A stretch of DNA of 64,000 nucleotides from Lewinellaceae bacterium (lineage in GTDB: Bacteria > Bacteroidota > Bacteroidia > Chitinophagales > Saprospiraceae), in the NCBI GenBank assembly GCA_016713985.1, contig JADJOD010000004.1, positions 348,324 through 412,323 of the forward strand, read 5' to 3'. Below, in pieces: positions 35,345-44,601 of the stretch. Both the position numbers and the translations under genes were made by a program. Position 1 is the stretch's first letter, and every line of letters starts with the position of its first letter. Under the pieces are notes generated by a model. That model had not been told where the DNA came from. It worked only from the letters and a program-made list of their open reading frames with translations, and ran no database searches.

Positions 35345-37560
35345 TATTGCCCCATCGCGGCCCGGAATTGCCGCGCCCGTTCGGGATCACCCACGGATTC
35401 ATAGATCTGCGCCGACAATTCATAAGCCTGCCGGAAGGTTGGAGCGGTTCGGATCGCCGACATCAGGTTGTTGAGTGCCGTCTGGTTATCGCCCTGGCTG
35501 CGCGCGATTATGGCGAGATAATACCACGCGGCCGGATTATTGGAGTCCTTTCGGATGGAATATTCGAATTGTTCTTTCGCTTTGGCGGCATTGTCTTTGT
35601 ACAGCCAGTACATGCCGATGATGTTGTTGGCCTGTGAGTCGTCCGGCGTGATCTCCAGTGCCTTTTCCGCAGCCGCCTTGCCCAGTTCGAGGCTGTCCGC
35701 ATTCAGGTAGACCTGCCCGAGTGCCGCCCAGGCGAGTTCGTTGTCGGGCACATTCGCCAGTTCGGCTTTCAGCCTTTCGATGGCTGCGGGCCAGTCGCCG
35801 ATTTTAGCGGCGGCCATACCGAGCGAGCAATTTTTGCCGGTATCTTTTAACACGGCCAGAATCGGAGCGCCGCCCGCTTTTACGACGTGTACGGCGTTCT
35901 CCGGCGGCCATTTGCCATTCCGGATGGCCGATCCGTCGAGAAAACGTGTCGGATACAGTCCGTAATCCCAGGCGTCGTCGCAGCGTTTTTCCCACTTCAG
36001 GTATTTCACCTTCACTTTGTCGCCGTATTTGGCCGTCAGTTCTTTCGCGGAAAAATACATATTGGTCGCGATCACCACCGTTTCGGGCATATCGGGTTTC
36101 AGGATGCCCTGTTTTTCCATCCACTCGATGCCCTGGCGTACGCTGATCCCCCAGTAATCCGTTTCAAATTTTCCGTAGGCGCCCTGCGTGCCGCCCACAA
36201 TGGGGTTGAAGTATACGTACGGCAACTTGGGGTTGGCGGCAATAAATGCCCCCGAGTCGGCGAGTAAAAGCCCCAGGGCGCCGTAAACCGCCCATTGCGC
36301 GTATTTTTTTCCGGAAAATATCGCGGCCAGTTCGTTCCAGAATAAACCCGCAGCCACACATAACGGCGCATAGGCAAACGTGAGGTGGCGCCACCCGTCG
36401 TGGATGACGGAATTTTTATAAATGACGTAAAAAACGGGAAAAATAGCGGTAAAAAGAGCCAGTGACACCCACAAAGGGTTGTATTTTTTAAATAAACGCG
36501 GCAGCAGGATCAAACTTCCGGCAAAGCCGGCTATTGCGGCCAGCGGAATGGTGTACAGAATCCATTTGAGTGGGTAATGCCAGGGCGTTTTATCGGACAT
36601 GATGTTGGCGCCTTCATACAACACCCGGATCTTCACTTCCAGGTCGGCGAATTTCGACAGGGCGGTGAGCGGGTTTTTTAAGGGGCTTTGCAGGGCAAAG
36701 GGCCAGGACAACAAGGCCAGCGCATAGGCCGCGAGAGCCGAGCCGAGCACAACCAAAACGTATTTTTTTACGACATTTCCGTTGGAAAATGCGGAAAAAC
36801 CGCCGTTTTTCAGCCAAAAATGCAGCCCCGCAAAAAGGAACAAGATGGCAAAAGGCAACAAACCGCCGGCGCGAATCGCCAGGGCAATGGCCAGGCCCGC
36901 GACCAACCCAATCACATTCCAGCGCCGGGGCCGGGGCAGTCGTTCTAGAACGGCAGCCATATTGTACAGGGCCATCATGTAACCCGTCGCAAAAGGTATG
37001 TCCTTGGGGTTCATGAGTGAATCGCCGACAAACCGGGGTGATAACAACATGATAATTAAGGTAATAATACCGGCCCGCCAGCCGGCAATCAGGGCGCCCA
37101 GCAAAGCCGCGCACAGGATCGCCGCCCAGCCGAGTATGGCGCTGGAAACGTGGCGCAGGTTGTGATACGCCAGGTCGGTGGGTTCGAAGCCGAGTGCTTT
37201 GTTGGCAAAACCCGTAACTACTTCAAAAAAGCCGCCGTAGAGGTGCATATTACCGTCGGGTATCTTCAATGCCGAGGTGTCTTTCCCGAATGTGCTGTAG
37301 TATTTTACCAGTTTTTGGGAATAATCCACCTGGAATTTATCGTCGGCGTTGATGCCGGAACCCCATGAAAGTCCCACAAGGATCACCAGACCAAGCGCTG
37401 CAATTCCCCAAAAAATACGGCGCAACAGCGGGTCGGAGGGTGTTTCCAGAGCAGGACGTGCCAGGTAATCGACGGCAAGCGCCGGGCGGGCGCCGGCAGA
37501 GGGCTGCGTTTGTGGTCTCGGGTTGGAAGGTTTGGGGTTGGATTTACCGGATTTTGCCAT
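35344..37560 (-). CDS. Large membrane protein (GT39/PMT-like) with C-terminal TPR repeats
   Basis: The product is 738 aa from the ATG at 37560 (MAKSGKSNPKPSNPRPQ); the frame is open 54 bp further upstream. A Pro-rich cytoplasmic tail is followed by about eleven transmembrane helices at residues 50-460. The first periplasmic loop holds GINADDKFQVDYSQKLVKYY, an acidic loop like those of PMT-type lipid-linked glycosyltransferases, and SPRFVGDSLMNPKDIPFATG is similar to loops in that superfamily. After a soluble region (residues about 470-600), residues 600-738 hold four TPR repeats (LAWAALGQVYLNADSLELGK, ANNIIGMYWLYKDNAAKAKE, AWYYLAIIARSQGDNQTALN, ...). It is coupled to the methyltransferase downstream by a TAATG overlap, so both probably act on the same surface glycan or lipid. 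Confidence 0.8.
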   Translation of the reverse strand: MAKSGKSNPKPSNPRPQTQPSAGARPALAVDYLARPALETPSDPLLRRIFWGIAALGLVILVGLSWGSGINADDKFQVDYSQKLVKYYSTFGKDTSALKIPDGNMHLYGGFFEVVTGFANKALGFEPTDLAYHNLRHVSSAILGWAAILCAALLGALIAGWRAGIITLIIMLLSPRFVGDSLMNPKDIPFATGYMMALYNMAAVLERLPRPRRWNVIGLVAGLAIALAIRAGGLLPFAILFLFAGLHFWLKNGGFSAFSNGNVVKKYVLVVLGSALAAYALALLSWPFALQSPLKNPLTALSKFADLEVKIRVLYEGANIMSDKTPWHYPLKWILYTIPLAAIAGFAGSLILLPRLFKKYNPLWVSLALFTAIFPVFYVIYKNSVIHDGWRHLTFAYAPLCVAAGLFWNELAAIFSGKKYAQWAVYGALGLLLADSGAFIAANPKLPYVYFNPIVGGTQGAYGKFETDYWGISVRQGIEWMEKQGILKPDMPETVVIATNMYFSAKELTAKYGDKVKVKYLKWEKRCDDAWDYGLYPTRFLDGSAIRNGKWPPENAVHVVKAGGAPILAVLKDTGKNCSLGMAAAKIGDWPAAIERLKAELANVPDNELAWAALGQVYLNADSLELGKAAAEKALEITPDDSQANNIIGMYWLYKDNAAKAKEQFEYSIRKDSNNPAAWYYLAIIARSQGDNQTALNNLMSAIRTAPTFRQAYELSAQIYESVGDPERARQFRAAMGQ

Positions 37561-37716
37561 TTTTTTCGGTGGGACGTGGAGGATAGCCGGCCTGAAAAGC
37601 CGGTTCGTTTTCAATAATCGGCGAAAGGTAGGAAGTAACCCGGACTACGCATAACCTTCCATGCACTGCACGGGCCCTGAAAATGATTCCATGTGTCCCA
37701 ATCTGCTTTTTTCCGT

Positions 37717-37929
37717 TTATCCGCGTGAAAAATGCCATACCACCACGGCGGTCAGAATGAGCAGCAGTATAATCAGCGCCACTGCGCCGAGTTGTAAAAA
37801 ACGGATGCCCTGTCGCCGGGGGCGGCGATTGTGTTTGAGCCGGGTTTCGAGTTTTTGCCATACCTGCTCCGAGGGCCGCTCGTGCAGTTTGGACTCGTTT
37901 TCCTTAAAAAAATCAAACAGATCGGGCAT
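37717..37929 (-). CDS. Small membrane protein downstream of the ECF sigma factor (possible anti-sigma partner)
   Basis: The product is 70 aa. It has an acidic/basic amphipathic N-terminal part (MPDLFDFFKENESKLHERPS, EQVWQKLETRLKHNRR) and one transmembrane helix (LGAVALIILLLILTAVVVWH) near the C-terminus. The arrangement, N-terminal soluble helix then membrane helix immediately downstream of a sigma-70 ECF gene, is that of a minimal anti-sigma factor, which is inference: no zinc-finger ASD motif is present. The G-rich repeat at 37938-38040 lies right before its start, where the ribosome binding site should be. Confidence 0.65.
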   Translation of the reverse strand: MPDLFDFFKENESKLHERPSEQVWQKLETRLKHNRRPRRQGIRFLQLGAVALIILLLILTAVVVWHFSRG

Positions 37930-37937
37930 GAGAGAAG

Positions 37938-38040
37938 AGGGTTTAAGGGTTTAAGGGTTTCAGGGTTTCAGGGTTTCAGGGGTTAAGGGGGTTAAGGGTT
38001 TCAGGGTTTCGGGGGTTAAGGGTTTCAGGGGGTCAGGGTT
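37938..38040. repeat. TTTCAGGG/TTAAGGG tandem repeat in the sigma-factor operon
   Basis: About twelve units of GGGTTTAAG or GGGTTTCAG with GGGGTTAAG variants, on the + strand. It is the same family as the block at 21508-21775 and also sits between two co-directional minus-strand genes. It contains many closely spaced G-tracts on the non-coding strand. Confidence 0.8.
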
Positions 38041-38049
38041 GGTGCGGGC

Positions 38050-38613
38050 TCAGTAGCCTTTGTTTTTCAGCAGGTTGCGTAATTTATCCTTGGCTAAGAT
38101 CAGTTGTGATTTACTCGTATTGATACTGATGCCAAGCATATCGGCAATTTCCTGGTGTTTGTACCCTTCGATCACATACAGGTTAAAAACAGTCCGGTAA
38201 CCGTTGGGCAACTGGTCCATCAATTCCAGGATTTCGCGGGCCGACATATCGGCTTCGATGGAAAAACCGTCGGGCTGGTCGGGGATTTGCCTGTCGTCGC
38301 CGGGAAACACGAGGTTCCGGGATTTGCGCAGCGACATCAGCGCTTCATTCACCACGATACGCCGCATCCATCCTTCAAAACTGCCCAGGCCGGAATAACT
38401 TTCAATCTGGGAAAATACTTTATACAGTCCGCTGATCAAAGCCTCCTCCGCATCCTCGCGCGAACGCAGGTAACGGCGGCAGACGGAGAACAACAGTGGC
38501 GAATACCGGTCGTACAACCACTTTTGAGCAGCCGGGTCCTGCACTTTCAGGCGTTCGAGGAGGGTTGTTTCATTCACAGGGTTAAAGGTGCAAAGTTTAG
38601 ATCGATATTTCAA
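38050..38613 (-). CDS. RNA polymerase ECF sigma-70 factor
   Basis: The product is 187 aa (175 aa if a GTG at 38577, VNETTLLERLKVQDPAAQKW, is used; I favour this because the ECF family normally begins this way). Region 2 is seen in LYDRYSPLLFSVCRRYLRSR and EDAEEALISGLYKVFSQIES, with GSFEGWMRRIVVNEALMSLR. Region 4 is MDQLPNGYRTVFNLYVIEGY followed by the helix-turn-helix KHQEIADMLGISINTSKSQL. It directs RNA polymerase to a small regulon, usually controlled by an anti-sigma factor; the small membrane protein gene 121 bp downstream is the candidate. A TAAACTTTG sequence about 20 bp upstream of the GTG may be its own -7 element. Confidence 0.9.
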   Translation of the reverse strand: MKYRSKLCTFNPVNETTLLERLKVQDPAAQKWLYDRYSPLLFSVCRRYLRSREDAEEALISGLYKVFSQIESYSGLGSFEGWMRRIVVNEALMSLRKSRNLVFPGDDRQIPDQPDGFSIEADMSAREILELMDQLPNGYRTVFNLYVIEGYKHQEIADMLGISINTSKSQLILAKDKLRNLLKNKGY

Positions 38614-39194
38614 AGATGCAGATGGGGCGGAGTTTGGCGGGAGGGTTCGTTTTTTAAACGTTTTGAAAAATAACTAAAGCAGCGAAATCAACAAGAATCG
38701 GGTTGCCGGGCAAAACAGGGCGACGACCTTTGCAGTATAATTTAACGGAAAAGTTACCCAGGTAATCTTACACCTCAAGTGACCGGTCGAACTTTGCTAC
38801 ATCATTTTAATCAGTTCATCGACTCAAAACAGTCATTCGACAGGGCGCGGCGAACAAGCATCTATTTTGCATTACAAGGTACCTTCCTTTAGATGTATGT
38901 TTGTGCTATAATTTGAAGCAATAAGTGCCGCTCAGTTGAAGCATTTCAAGATTCGAGCGGCTGATCAGCAAACACTTGTTGCGAAAATTGGGAGGATCGG
39001 TACAGGCCCGGCAATTGATGTGAAAGAAAAGTTTAACACTTGCGTCTGCAACGTCTTCTCCGGCTTGCGTGTCTTTTGAAGGCAACCAAATCAGTGACAT
39101 TTCAGGTTAAACCCAACGCCGCGCACCTTCCGGTGCAGGAATGGGTTATGCCGTTTTAATCCGCCAGCCTACCATTTATATAAAACTAAAGGTT
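38614..39194. other. 580 bp without a supported gene
   Basis: I see no convincing gene. A 64-codon frame on the minus strand (38906-39100) has several Cys residues but no recognisable family. A hairpin-like sequence (AACCCA ... GCACCTTCCGGTGC ... TGGGTT, about 39,115-39,147) precedes the next gene and could act in mRNA structure. Confidence 0.45.
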
Positions 39195-40231
39195 ATGTTC
39201 TTGAAAACAAACTTCCGCCACCTTAACAAACTGGTTTTCAGTTGCTTATTCTTCCTAATCGCTTCATTTTCCACCGCCCAGGCGCTAAAAACACCCCAGT
39301 CCGTATTCGATTTCCTGTCGACCAGCGAAGGCGCTGCTTTAACCCTGGAGTTGGATCTGACTGGTTCGATCAACAGTAAAAACACGAACCAGTATTTCCC
39401 CGGATCACTGCCCACTCCAGACGGCAAAATGTTGAAAATGGAAGTGCGCCCCAGGGAAAATTCCGCCGCCGCACCTGCGATATTCCGCCGCTCAAACTGA
39501 AGTTCCGCAAAAAAGACCTGCGCGCCGCCGGACTCGATAGCCTGAATGAAGTCAAACTGGTTGTGCCGTGTTTCGACAACCCCCGCGGAGAAGAACTGCT
39601 GCTCCGCGAATACGTCGCCTACCGGATGTTCGAGCGGCTGAGCCCGAACAGCGTACGCGCCCGTCTGGTAAAGGTTGTTTTTCGCGACCGCCACGTGGAG
39701 CAGGATAAAGTCCCGGTGTACTGCCTGCTTGTGGAACACGAAGAACAAGTGGCCGTACGGCTAAAAGGCCGGATCGAATCCCTGTTCGAGGTGCCCAACG
39801 ACAGCTTGTACATGGATCAGGCGGCCTTGACGGCCATGTTTGAGTTCATGATCGGAAATACCGACTGGGGGATCGCGGAAGGCCGGAACCTGTACATGTT
39901 GAAACCTAAAGGCGACGACAAGATACTCCTGATCCCCTATGACTTCGATTTTTCGGGATTGGTGAGCGCCCCCTACGCCACACCCCGTACCGATACGGGC
40001 CTGAAAAAAGTGCAGGACCGGCGCCTGATCGCGGGAGGCATCCCGAAAGAAAATCTGCAAAAAGCCTGCGAAATCATCCAGGCGGCCCACGACGACCTTG
40101 TGTTTTTGTGCAATTCGCCCTATTTGCCCAAAAACACGGCAAAAAGTTTGGAGCGTTACGTGGAAGAGTATTTTGAGATCATGAAAGAAAAATCCATCGA
40201 ACAGTTGCGACCAAAAGGAGATTTGCGCTGA
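39195..40231 (+). CDS. Exported protein, possibly CotH-kinase-like (one-base frameshift near 39,455)
   Basis: The repaired product is about 345 aa. The start ATG at 39195 gives a signal peptide (MFLKTNFRHLNKLVFSCLFF...STAQ). The first frame ends at 39500, but adding one base in the CCAGGGAAAATT stretch (39451-39462) continues it as KFRRRTCDIPPLKLKFRKKD and then the frame at 39563-40231. Characteristic segments are LLLREYVAYRMFERLSPNSV, VPVYCLLVEHEEQVAVRLKG, GNTDWGIAEGRNLYMLKPKG and LIPYDFDFSGLVSAPYA. The order of a ...REYLAYRLY... segment and a later ...DFDFSG... segment recalls CotH-type kinase-fold proteins, but I could not see a clear catalytic Asp motif, so the family is uncertain. Confidence 0.65.
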
Positions 40232-40271
40232 ACGTATATTGTGGTGTAAAATGTGACTTCCCGAAATGCGT

Positions 40272-40279
40272 TACCTTTG
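40272..40279 (+). promoter_or_regulatory. -7 element TACCTTTG before lysA
   Basis: An exact TAnnTTTG match, 35 bp before the lysA start at 40315. The -33 partner is not clear. Confidence 0.45.
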
Positions 40280-40314
40280 CGATCCGAACAAAAAATTCAT
40301 CGCAAAACGTATCC

Positions 40315-41547
40315 ATGGAGCTGATTAACAACAAATACCAGTTTGCCGGCGGTATTGATCCGCTGGAATTGTGCAAAGAATACGGAACGCCCCTTTATGT
40401 CTACGACGCCTCGGTGATGGAACGCCAGTACAAGCGCATCACCGGGGCTTTTTCCTACCCGAAAGTCCATATCCATTACGCATGCAAAGCACTTACCAAC
40501 CTGAGTGTCATGCGTTTATTCCGCCAATGGGGAGCGGGGCTGGACTGCGTGTCGGTCCAGGAAGTGCAACTCGGCCTGATGGCGGGTTACAAACCGGAAG
40601 ACATTCTTTACACGCCCAATTTCGCCGGCACGGACGAATACGACGAAGCCGTACAACTCGGCGTAAAAATCAATATCGACTCCATCCCCATGCTGGAAAA
40701 CTGGGGATTACACCATAAAAACGTTCCGATCGGCATCCGGATCAACCCCCACCTGATGGCCGGCGGCAACGAAAAAATCAGCGTCGGGCATATCGACTCC
40801 AAGTTCGGCATCAGCATTCACCAGTTGCCGCACGTGTTACGGATCGTTGAAAGTCAGGGACTTGTGATCGACGGTCTGCATATGCACACGGGGTCCGATA
40901 TCCTCGACGTGGATGTGTTCCTGCGCGGCGCCGACATCCTGTTCGAAGCGGCCCGCAAGTTTCCACACCTGAAATACATCGACCTCGGCAGCGGTTTTAA
41001 AGTGCCGTACAAACCCGACGACATCGAAACGGACGTGGAAGAACTGGGGGAAAAACTCAGCGAACGTTTTACTACCTTTTGTAAAGAGTTCGGCCGGGAA
41101 GTGACCCTCATGTTCGAACCCGGAAAATTCCTCGTGAGCGAGGCGGGCTACCTTTTTGCCAAATGTACCCTCGTCAAACAAACCACTTCCACGGTTTTTG
41201 TCGGCCTCAATACGGGCCTTAATCACCTGATCCGCCCGATGTTCTACGGCTCGTACCACAAAATTGTAAACGTAACCGAGCCGACTTTTAAGCCGCGCAT
41301 TTACAACGTGGTAGGCAACATCTGCGAAACGGACACCTTCGCCGTGGATCGCCGCATCCCGGAAGTGGTGGAAGGCGACATCATCGGCTTCTACAATGCC
41401 GGCGCCTACGGCTGGATGATGGCCTCCAATTACAACTCCCGCCCCCGCCCGGCAGAGGTGTTGCTGTATCAAGGCAAGGCGCACCTGATCCGGAAGCGGG
41501 AGACGCTGGAGGATATGGTGAGGAACCAGGTTCAGGTGGCGTTATAA
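40315..41547 (+). CDS. lysA: Diaminopimelate decarboxylase
   Basis: The product is 410 aa. It catalyses the last step of lysine synthesis, decarboxylating meso-diaminopimelate with pyridoxal phosphate in the cytoplasm. The alanine-racemase-like barrel is seen: the PLP lysine in HIHYACKALTNLSVMRLF, DGLHMHTGSDILDVDVFL (His/Gly contact), YIDLGSGFKVPYKPDD, then FEPGKFLVSEAGYLFA. The C-terminal beta domain has the catalytic Cys motif VGNICETDTFAVDR and the Tyr segment YNAGAYGWMMASNYNSRPRP. Length is normal. It stands alone with its own promoter; the next gene, a phosphatase, starts 46 bp after its stop and could be co-transcribed. Confidence 0.95.
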   Translation: MELINNKYQFAGGIDPLELCKEYGTPLYVYDASVMERQYKRITGAFSYPKVHIHYACKALTNLSVMRLFRQWGAGLDCVSVQEVQLGLMAGYKPEDILYTPNFAGTDEYDEAVQLGVKINIDSIPMLENWGLHHKNVPIGIRINPHLMAGGNEKISVGHIDSKFGISIHQLPHVLRIVESQGLVIDGLHMHTGSDILDVDVFLRGADILFEAARKFPHLKYIDLGSGFKVPYKPDDIETDVEELGEKLSERFTTFCKEFGREVTLMFEPGKFLVSEAGYLFAKCTLVKQTTSTVFVGLNTGLNHLIRPMFYGSYHKIVNVTEPTFKPRIYNVVGNICETDTFAVDRRIPEVVEGDIIGFYNAGAYGWMMASNYNSRPRPAEVLLYQGKAHLIRKRETLEDMVRNQVQVAL

Positions 41548-41593
41548 ATCACCGCCCACACCATCAATAACATATACATCATAAAAACAGGCC

Positions 41594-42211
41594 ATGAACC
41601 GCATAAAAAACAATTTACCGGCTTATTTTTGGATACCCGTTTTGTCGGTCTTTTTCTGGAGTTGCCAGGAGGAAAAAAAAGCGGAGCCCGTCCGGATCGC
41701 CGCCATCCGCGATGGCGCCGTGGTGATGAGCGACAGTTCGAAGATGGCGATCCCGCATTACGGCGATACGACGTACGCCGTTTTTTACTGTGTGCGCCAC
41801 GCCGAAAAAAAGAAAAATGCCGGCGACAACCCCGGCCTGACCCCAGAAGGAGAAACCCGGGCAAAACGATTGGGTAAAATCATGTCCGGCGTAAAACTCG
41901 ATCTGGCGTGTTCGACCAACCTGAAACGCGCTGCTTTAACCGCCGAACTCGCCCGGAAAGAAATGCCCAAACCGCCACCCGCCGAAACCTATCCGCCTGA
42001 TTTTCAGGACGTCTGGCTGGAAGAAAAACTGAAAGTGAGCGCCGGGAAACACTTCCTCATCGCCGGCCATTCGAACACGATCCCGAAATTACTGAATTCG
42101 TTGAAAGGCAACCCGGTATTTCAGGATATTCCGGACGATGAATTCGACCGTTTTTATATTGCCGTGACAAAAGGTGTGGGGCAAACGGAGGTGTTGGAGT
42201 TAAGATATTAA
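41594..42211 (+). CDS. Histidine phosphatase family lipoprotein
   Basis: The product is 205 aa with a lipoprotein signal (MNRIKNNLPAYFWIPVLSVF then FWSC, Cys near residue 24). The histidine-phosphatase motif is FYCVRHAEKKKNAGDNPGLT, the first catalytic His in RHAEK. SGVKLDLACSTNLKRAALTA supplies the Arg/Glu region, and HFLIAGHSNTIPKLLNSL supplies the second catalytic His. It likely removes phosphate from a small molecule in the periplasm or at the outer membrane. SixA-like and phosphoglycerate-mutase-like enzymes share the fold, so the substrate cannot be told. Confidence 0.87.
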   Translation: MNRIKNNLPAYFWIPVLSVFFWSCQEEKKAEPVRIAAIRDGAVVMSDSSKMAIPHYGDTTYAVFYCVRHAEKKKNAGDNPGLTPEGETRAKRLGKIMSGVKLDLACSTNLKRAALTAELARKEMPKPPPAETYPPDFQDVWLEEKLKVSAGKHFLIAGHSNTIPKLLNSLKGNPVFQDIPDDEFDRFYIAVTKGVGQTEVLELRY

Positions 42212-42338
42212 TTCCACTTTTATAACCTAAGTTTGCCTAACATTATTCCTGTTCTCATCATCTTTTCTTATTTTTCAATCTTCCGCAAAATGTTACAATC
42301 ACTCAAATTCCGATTACTAGTCCCCCCTCCCCTTCCAA

Positions 42339-43853
42339 GTGATTCAACTTCGCTGGGTTCTGGCAGTGCTTTTCCTGGCAATTTGGAACATGGCTTTCAG
42401 TAAGCATTCTGATCCTGAAACCATGTATCGACTTTCAACTACCGATCACAAAAAGACTGTTCCACAGATTACAGGCCTTGACGATCCTTGCACATCCGCG
42501 CCTTTTGGCCAGTCGGGTCAACAAACGCTTTGGTCATCGCTCCCTAACCCGCTACCACAACCATTTAAGTTTCAAGGCACCCTTATCATTCAAAATGGCA
42601 ACTCGGTCAATTGGTCCGGACTTACGATCAAAATGGATGAAGGAGCGGAAATCAGAATTCAAAGTGGCGGTTCACTCACCTTGCAAAACGCTGCGATTGT
42701 AGAAGCCTGCGACAAAATGTGGCGGGGAATTACTGTAGAAAGTGGCGCTACTTTGACCGTAAATACGCTGGCACAGGTTAATGACGCAGTTAATGCGATT
42801 ACAGCGAGCGCCAATACGAATAACACACTCCGAAACGGGCGCTTTTTTCGCAATTACCGCAGTTTATTAGCCGCTTCACCCAATTTAAGCAATATCACTT
42901 TTAGCCTGATCGCAACGGGAAATATCGTCGACGGTTTGGCTTTAAAACCTCCGCATGCGCAGCAATTCTCCGAATGGTCGACGAACGGAAACGTTGGTTT
43001 CTTATTCCGCAGGTGTTCGAGTGTAGGAGGTTTGATGAATGTTGGCGCATCTACGGCTATCCAAAATACATTCAGGAATTGTAGTTACGGCATCATGTCG
43101 CAACTCTCTTACCTGTCAATTCAAAATTGTCGATTCGAAGAGTTTTCAGGCACATTATTTTTCGGCTCCATCATTGGGAGCGGAATTTATGCCGAGAACG
43201 GTCAAATTAAAATCAGAAGTTGCGAGTTCACCCATTGTTCGTTGGCTATTTCTTTATACAAAACGTTTTACGAAGTATCGAATAATAAATTCTGGGCGCT
43301 GAATAAGTTGGCGGAAGTATTTTCAGGCCTGAAGATGGGCGCCGGCGTCGGTGTAATGTATTCATCCATAAAGGATAACACCTTGCTTGAAACTGATCCG
43401 GTGACAAATGCTTCTACCGGAGCGAACTGGGGTTTCACCCTTTGGTATAACGGCTATTTTCCACAAATAACGGATAATGACCTTTATAATTTAGACCGCG
43501 ACGGAATCGATATATTTGATGATGTGTATAGCGCCGGAAAGGCTTCCAGTGTGATACAAAACAATCTGATTACCCTAAAAACCAATCTTGGCTACCCGGT
43601 CATCGGAGGCCCGGCCAATGGAATAAGATTGGTTTCGACCGCAAGGGCCCAGATATGCAATAACATAGTAAAGTTCGGAACGGATGACATTTTTAACATA
43701 GGCCTTTCTGCCGAAGGGGTTCCAGTATGTCTCTACGCAATATATCGGATTGCCTGTTTCCTGGCAGAGTCAGGGGAGTGGGCAGGAAGGATTTTCTCCC
43801 GACGGAACCTTATATGCCCGGTTCACCAACTTCGAGGATGTGTTCATTTTTGA
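42339..43853 (+). CDS. Right-handed parallel beta-helix protein, N-terminal part (secreted)
   Basis: The frame starts at GTG 42339 with a signal-peptide-like stretch (MIQLRWVLAVLFLAIWNMAF). An ATG at 42290 in another frame (MLQSLKFRLLV...) is separated from it by a homopolymer-rich TCCCCCCTCCCC stretch, so the true N-terminus may begin at 42290 with an indel here. Residues 70-440 are stacked beta-helix coils: INGNSVNWSGLTIKMDEGAE-like repeats, NAAIVEACDKMWRGITVESG, IQNTFRNCSYGIMSQLSYLS, SCEFTHCSLAISLYKTFYEV, DNDLYNLDRDGIDIFDDVYS, NNLITLKTNLGYPVIGG. Such proteins bind or cleave polysaccharides or act as adhesins. After residue about 455 the sequence becomes non-homologous, and a different domain continues in another frame. 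Confidence 0.7.
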   Translation: MIQLRWVLAVLFLAIWNMAFSKHSDPETMYRLSTTDHKKTVPQITGLDDPCTSAPFGQSGQQTLWSSLPNPLPQPFKFQGTLIIQNGNSVNWSGLTIKMDEGAEIRIQSGGSLTLQNAAIVEACDKMWRGITVESGATLTVNTLAQVNDAVNAITASANTNNTLRNGRFFRNYRSLLAASPNLSNITFSLIATGNIVDGLALKPPHAQQFSEWSTNGNVGFLFRRCSSVGGLMNVGASTAIQNTFRNCSYGIMSQLSYLSIQNCRFEEFSGTLFFGSIIGSGIYAENGQIKIRSCEFTHCSLAISLYKTFYEVSNNKFWALNKLAEVFSGLKMGAGVGVMYSSIKDNTLLETDPVTNASTGANWGFTLWYNGYFPQITDNDLYNLDRDGIDIFDDVYSAGKASSVIQNNLITLKTNLGYPVIGGPANGIRLVSTARAQICNNIVKFGTDDIFNIGLSAEGVPVCLYAIYRIACFLAESGEWAGRIFSRRNLICPVHQLRGCVHF

Positions 43854-44586
43854 TTTTGATCGCTGTACCGGGCAGTTATCCAACTTTCGGCACGTAGATA
43901 TCGAGCATAACGATAATTGGGATTCCTTCGGAGGGATGTCTTTTTCCCCCAACTCGCGTTTTATTTACACTTTTCACGGAAAGTATTGCTACCAGGTTGA
44001 TTTGGAAGCGCCGGATATACAGGCATCTGTTGCGGAAGTCGGTTATTGGGATGGCACTTTGGTGGCAAATTTCTTCCCAACATATTTTGGAAAAGCAGCT
44101 TTGGCTCCGGATGGAAAAATATATGCTGCTTGTACAGGGTCTACCCCATTTCTGCATGTTATTCACAGTCCGGATGCCAAAGGCCTGAATTGCCAATTAG
44201 AGCAACATGGAATTACCCTGCCCTATTCCTTGAACACCAATACCATGCCTAATTTCCCCAACTTTCGCTTAGGCCCCGTGGTCGGCAGCGCCTGCGATAC
44301 GATCACCGCAAGCACAATGATACCGCAGCAACTCAGCCGGATCATAAAAATACAACCCAATCCCACTACGGGTTCATTCCATCTGCTCTTGCCGGATGAA
44401 ATGGACACAGATGTTGAACTTCGTTTATTTGACGTTGCCGGCCGTCTGCGCTGGCAGCAATCTCCGAAAGCATTGTCAGACTTGTATCAATTGCCGGCCG
44501 ATATAACGCCGGGTTGCTACTTGTTGGAAGTCCGCAGCCCTCAAGGCGTACGAATCGGCTTTAAACGCTTGATTATGTGCCGATAA
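43750..44586 (+). CDS. Beta-propeller-type T9SS protein, C-terminal part, out of frame with the beta-helix
   Basis: The frame (open from about 43,702) is the C-terminal part of a WD40/PD40-like Saprospiraceae surface protein: GFSPDGTLYARFTNFEDVFI, FDFDRCTGQLSNFRHVDIEH, GGMSFSPNSRFIYTFHGKYC, KAALAPDGKIYAACTGSTPF, LHVIHSPDAKGLNCQLEQHG, LPNFPNFRL-type ending. The last 75 residues are a T9SS type A sorting domain (IKIQPNPTTGSFHLLLPDEM, ELRLFDVAGRLRW, GCYLLEVRSPQGVRIGFKRL). Intact relatives carry several more propeller blades at the N-terminus. Here a beta-helix lies upstream in a different frame, so the locus is either a natural fusion with an indel, a recombination between two cargo genes, or an assembly join. 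Confidence 0.72.
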   Translation: MPVSWQSQGSGQEGFSPDGTLYARFTNFEDVFIFDFDRCTGQLSNFRHVDIEHNDNWDSFGGMSFSPNSRFIYTFHGKYCYQVDLEAPDIQASVAEVGYWDGTLVANFFPTYFGKAALAPDGKIYAACTGSTPFLHVIHSPDAKGLNCQLEQHGITLPYSLNTNTMPNFPNFRLGPVVGSACDTITASTMIPQQLSRIIKIQPNPTTGSFHLLLPDEMDTDVELRLFDVAGRLRWQQSPKALSDLYQLPADITPGCYLLEVRSPQGVRIGFKRLIMCR

Positions 44587-44601
44587 ACATCCTAAATTTT
44601 C

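Noticed and set aside
38906..39100. Small Cys-containing minus-strand protein (64 aa)
   Set aside because: No recognisable family, no ribosome binding site seen and no conserved neighbour; kept only as an unexplained frame.
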